Shown: piece after piece, positions 63,895-64,000 of the stretch
Position numbering within the stretch: position 1 is the first letter of the stretch
Layout of the letters: every line of letters begins with the position of its first letter
Assembly: GCF_052116305.1 (NCBI RefSeq)
Contig: NZ_JBQKLI010000006.1
Location: forward strand, 60,423 to 124,422
Source: JBQKLI01 sp012798975
GTDB taxonomy: Bacteria; Bacillota; Clostridia; Tissierellales; Peptoniphilaceae
Reading direction: 5' to 3'
DNA: 64,000 bases
The notes under the pieces: generated by a model
Told to the model about the DNA's origin: nothing
Seen by the model: only the letters and a program-made list of their open reading frames with translations
The model's database searches: none
Program-made: the position numbers and the translations under genes

Positions 63895-64000
63895 AGGTTA
63901 CACTTAGTTGGACAGATTTCTTAAGGTCATATAAAATTAAAACAATAAGACTAAGGAGAATCTGAATATGGCTAAAAGAAAGCGTAGAGAATTCACGGAT
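63895..64000 (+). mobile_element. IS3-family element, 5' end (runs off right edge)
   Basis: A terminal stretch TTACACTTAGTTGGACAG is followed by AAGGAGAATCTGAAT and an ATG. Confidence 0.65.
63968..64000 (+). CDS. IS3 OrfA start (partial)
   Basis: MAKRKRREFTD, the characteristic start of IS3-family OrfA transposases, cut by the window edge after 11 residues. GGAGAATCTGAAT precedes it. Confidence 0.75.
   Translation, partial: MAKRKRREFTD

Overview
The window is A+T-rich chromosomal DNA of an anaerobic, low-GC Gram-positive bacterium of the Clostridia/Tissierellia type. The evidence is the gene content: class III fructose-1,6-bisphosphatase, a CD1247-type acidic protein, the ylxM-ffh-rpsP-khpA-rimM-trmD-rplS-rbgA-rnhB operon, selA-selB, and strong GGAGG ribosome binding sites. 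I do not assign a genus. Layout: about 1-52,600 is mostly core chromosome, and about 52,650-64,000 is a decayed accessory region. The core starts with an FMN-binding lipoprotein cut by the window edge, then recR, ybaB and dnaX on the minus strand. selA-selB (selenocysteine insertion) and a CstA-family transporter follow on the plus strand. The branched-chain amino acid ABC system livJ-H-M-G-F (8.6-13.2 kb) is minus, and fbp is plus. Next come the CD1247-type gene, efp, a mogA/moaB-type gene and the ribosome-assembly operon (15.5-22.8 kb), which has a clear sigma-A promoter. From 23 to 30 kb there are an ATP-grasp ligase/membrane protein/gpsA operon, a small gene with an in-frame TGA that reads well as a selenoprotein (motif C-D-T-Sec), a KamA-type radical SAM protein, a thioesterase and metY. 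pabA-pabB-pabC lie at 30.5-33.2 kb, convergent with a gene that fuses a Tet(M)-like ribosome GTPase to a YacP/Rae1-type NYN nuclease. From 36 to 50 kb there are a BMP lipoprotein, a ferritin-like protein, and a queuine-salvage operon (queK, an ECF S component with a frameshift, queL) behind a probable preQ1-I riboswitch. The same stretch holds an amidohydrolase, MATE and DUF554 transporters, a GNAT, a GlcG/HbpS-type protein, a triple-domain RidA, an alpha-keto acid decarboxylase, an alpha/beta hydrolase, and a two-component system whose kinase is frameshifted. The accessory region holds nested remnants of mobile elements. These are an IS3 end, a ClbS-like gene, a CD1845-like membrane gene, the tail of an element-borne rlmD, a DJ-1 pseudogene, an AlbA_2 protein, two adjacent serine-recombinase-family genes, and an IncQ-like oriT core beside DUF3847 with no relaxase in view. 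They continue with DUF4180, a SUMF1-like protein, TnpW, a broken TnpX joined in frame to a second DUF3847 start, a flavodoxin, a MITE-like element, a frameshifted SMODS-associated NUDIX (CBASS-type) gene, and an IS3 start at the right edge. Functional links: SelA/SelB would decode the TGA of the small gene, the queuine genes would share preQ1 control, and the liv genes form one uptake operon. The recombinases, oriT and DUF3847/TnpW/TnpX remnants show repeated integration and decay of mobilizable elements.
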